A stretch of DNA of 32,484 nt from an uncultured Pseudomonadota bacterium (lineage in GTDB: Bacteria > Myxococcota_A > UBA796 > SXON01). Shown here in pieces: positions 31,717-32,484 of the stretch. The position numbers were made by a program, and so were the translations under genes. Within the stretch, counting starts at the first letter, position 1. The number at the start of each line of letters is the position of its first letter. Location of the stretch: assembly GCA_903921785.1 (NCBI GenBank), contig CAIXRH010000275.1, forward strand, positions 1 through 32,484. The letters run 5' to 3'. The notes beneath the pieces were generated by a model. The model saw nothing but the letters and a program-made list of their open reading frames with translations. It was not told the DNA's origin and ran no database searches.

Positions 31717-32484
31717 GTGCTGCTCGCCCTCTTCCTCGCCTGCCCCGGCTCCACCGACTCCGCCGATCCTGACGACTCCACCGGCGACTCGGGGGACAGC
31801 GGCGACGCCGCAACCCCGCCGATGGACGCCTCCCACCTCGTCGTCGACGGGCTCGCCGGCAGCGCCACCGGCTTCGCGGTCGCCATGGGCCCCGACACGG
31901 ACGGCGATCGCGGTGCCGCCGCGTGGATCGCGGGGGACTACGTACACCAGGTGTGCCGCTTCGAGGGGCAGTCCGGGCACCTCACCCTCCCGGATGGCGC
32001 AGCCTGCATCCACAGCGCAAACCTGGACTATCCGGGGTACGGCCTCGGCGTGGGCGCCGAATGGGTCGGCCTCGGCGCGATCGGCGGCGCCGCCGGCGGC
32101 ACCTACACCGGCAGGGTGTACCTCCTGGCGCAGGACATCGCTCCCGGGCTCCACGAAGTCGACGAAGCGGCGGTGACGCTCGAGGGAGAGTCCGCGGGCG
32201 ACTACGCGGGGACCACGGTGGCGTTCCTCGGCGGCGGCGGGGCGGACAGCGTAGTCGTCGGGGCCCCTGGCAACGACGCGAGCGGCGCGGGCGCGGGCGC
32301 GGGCCGGGCCTACCTCTGGCCGGAAGGCGTCGGGCTCCTCAGCGGGTCCGTGGCCGAGGCGCCGCTGATCATCCAGGGCACCAGCCCCCCGTCCGCGCTC
32401 AAGCATGGCGCCCCCGAGGCCGGCGACGGCGTGGGGAGCGTCGCCGCGAACGCCGGCGACCTCGACGGCGACGGCCTCGACGAC
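31717..32484 (+). CDS. Lipoprotein with FG-GAP/integrin-like repeats, cut by the window end
   Basis: The frame from GTG 31717 is open to base 32484 (256 codons, no stop), so the gene continues beyond the window. The N-terminus LLALFLACPGSTDSAD is a signal peptide with a lipobox-like FLAC (Cys9), followed by an Asp/Ser/Gly linker. The rest shows FG-GAP-type propeller blades: GFAVAMGPDTDGDRGAAAWIAG, YAGTTVAFLGGGGADSVVVGAP, and at the edge VGSVAANAGDLDGDGLDD, with Ca-binding DxDGDGxDD loops. The complete protein is probably a secreted or surface beta-propeller. No catalytic motif is visible in this part. Confidence 0.8.
   Translation, partial: MLLALFLACPGSTDSADPDDSTGDSGDSGDAATPPMDASHLVVDGLAGSATGFAVAMGPDTDGDRGAAAWIAGDYVHQVCRFEGQSGHLTLPDGAACIHSANLDYPGYGLGVGAEWVGLGAIGGAAGGTYTGRVYLLAQDIAPGLHEVDEAAVTLEGESAGDYAGTTVAFLGGGGADSVVVGAPGNDASGAGAGAGRAYLWPEGVGLLSGSVAEAPLIIQGTSPPSALKHGAPEAGDGVGSVAANAGDLDGDGLDD

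Noticed and set aside
31489-32406. 305-codon minus-strand frame at the right edge
   Set aside because: It overlaps the ketosynthase-like gene and is antisense to the FG-GAP-like lipoprotein, whose frame stays open to the edge and shows DxDGDGxDD loops.

Overview
The window is about 32.5 kb of high-GC, densely coding bacterial DNA. I saw no rRNA, tRNA, CRISPR array, insertion sequence or phage gene. Several features point to a myxobacterium-like organism (Myxococcota or a related deltaproteobacterial lineage): many small lipoproteins with Asp/Ser/Thr-rich linkers, a MopE-type Cys/Asp metal-binding repeat protein, an FG-GAP-type lipoprotein, a transmembrane Ser/Thr-kinase-like protein fused to an FGE-sulfatase domain, and a caspase-like protease. 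This placement is inference from gene content; no marker gene settles it.

Left part (1-6600, all +). A fragment of a gene ends at 117. A lipoprotein (339-872) precedes a tight operon of an ECF sigma factor, a zinc-binding membrane anti-sigma-like protein with a periplasmic DUF4384-like domain, and a secreted caspase-fold protein with a C-terminal beta-barrel-like region (877-4374). A three-gene set of Tad pilus pseudopilin-type proteins (TadE, TadG-like, TadE) follows, its first two junctions overlapping as ATGA (4560-6600).

Middle part (6600-21334). Transketolase is on the minus strand. On the plus strand follow a polytopic GT-C-like membrane protein, a MopE-repeat/beta-helix lipoprotein, archaeal/eukaryotic-type prolyl-tRNA synthetase, an AarF/UbiB kinase, a pseudokinase-FGE membrane protein and a GNAT acetyltransferase. 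A lipase-like hydrolase (-) is divergent from a small lipoprotein (+), and purM-purN closes this part.

Right part (21335-32484). A minus-strand operon (26053 down to 21557) encodes two lipoproteins, one of them a large alpha/beta hydrolase, and two membrane proteins. A coiled-coil/zinc-knuckle protein (+) and a GH92 mannosidase lipoprotein (-) follow. Next is a minus-strand cluster of a half-length ketosynthase-like protein, an unusually long acyl carrier protein, a homologue of cyanobacterial acyl-ACP reductase and a small helical protein (31685 down to 29137). A lipoprotein with FG-GAP-like repeats runs off the right edge.

The most unusual items are the ketosynthase-like/ACP/acyl-ACP-reductase cluster, the sigma/anti-sigma/caspase-barrel operon, and the pseudokinase-FGE fusion that has lost all three catalytic kinase residues. 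At the DNA level, several genes have a TACnnT hexamer exactly 6 nt before the start codon and no Shine-Dalgarno sequence, which suggests leaderless transcripts. A roughly 50-bp element (41 of 50 bases identical) occurs in two intergenic spaces between convergent genes.
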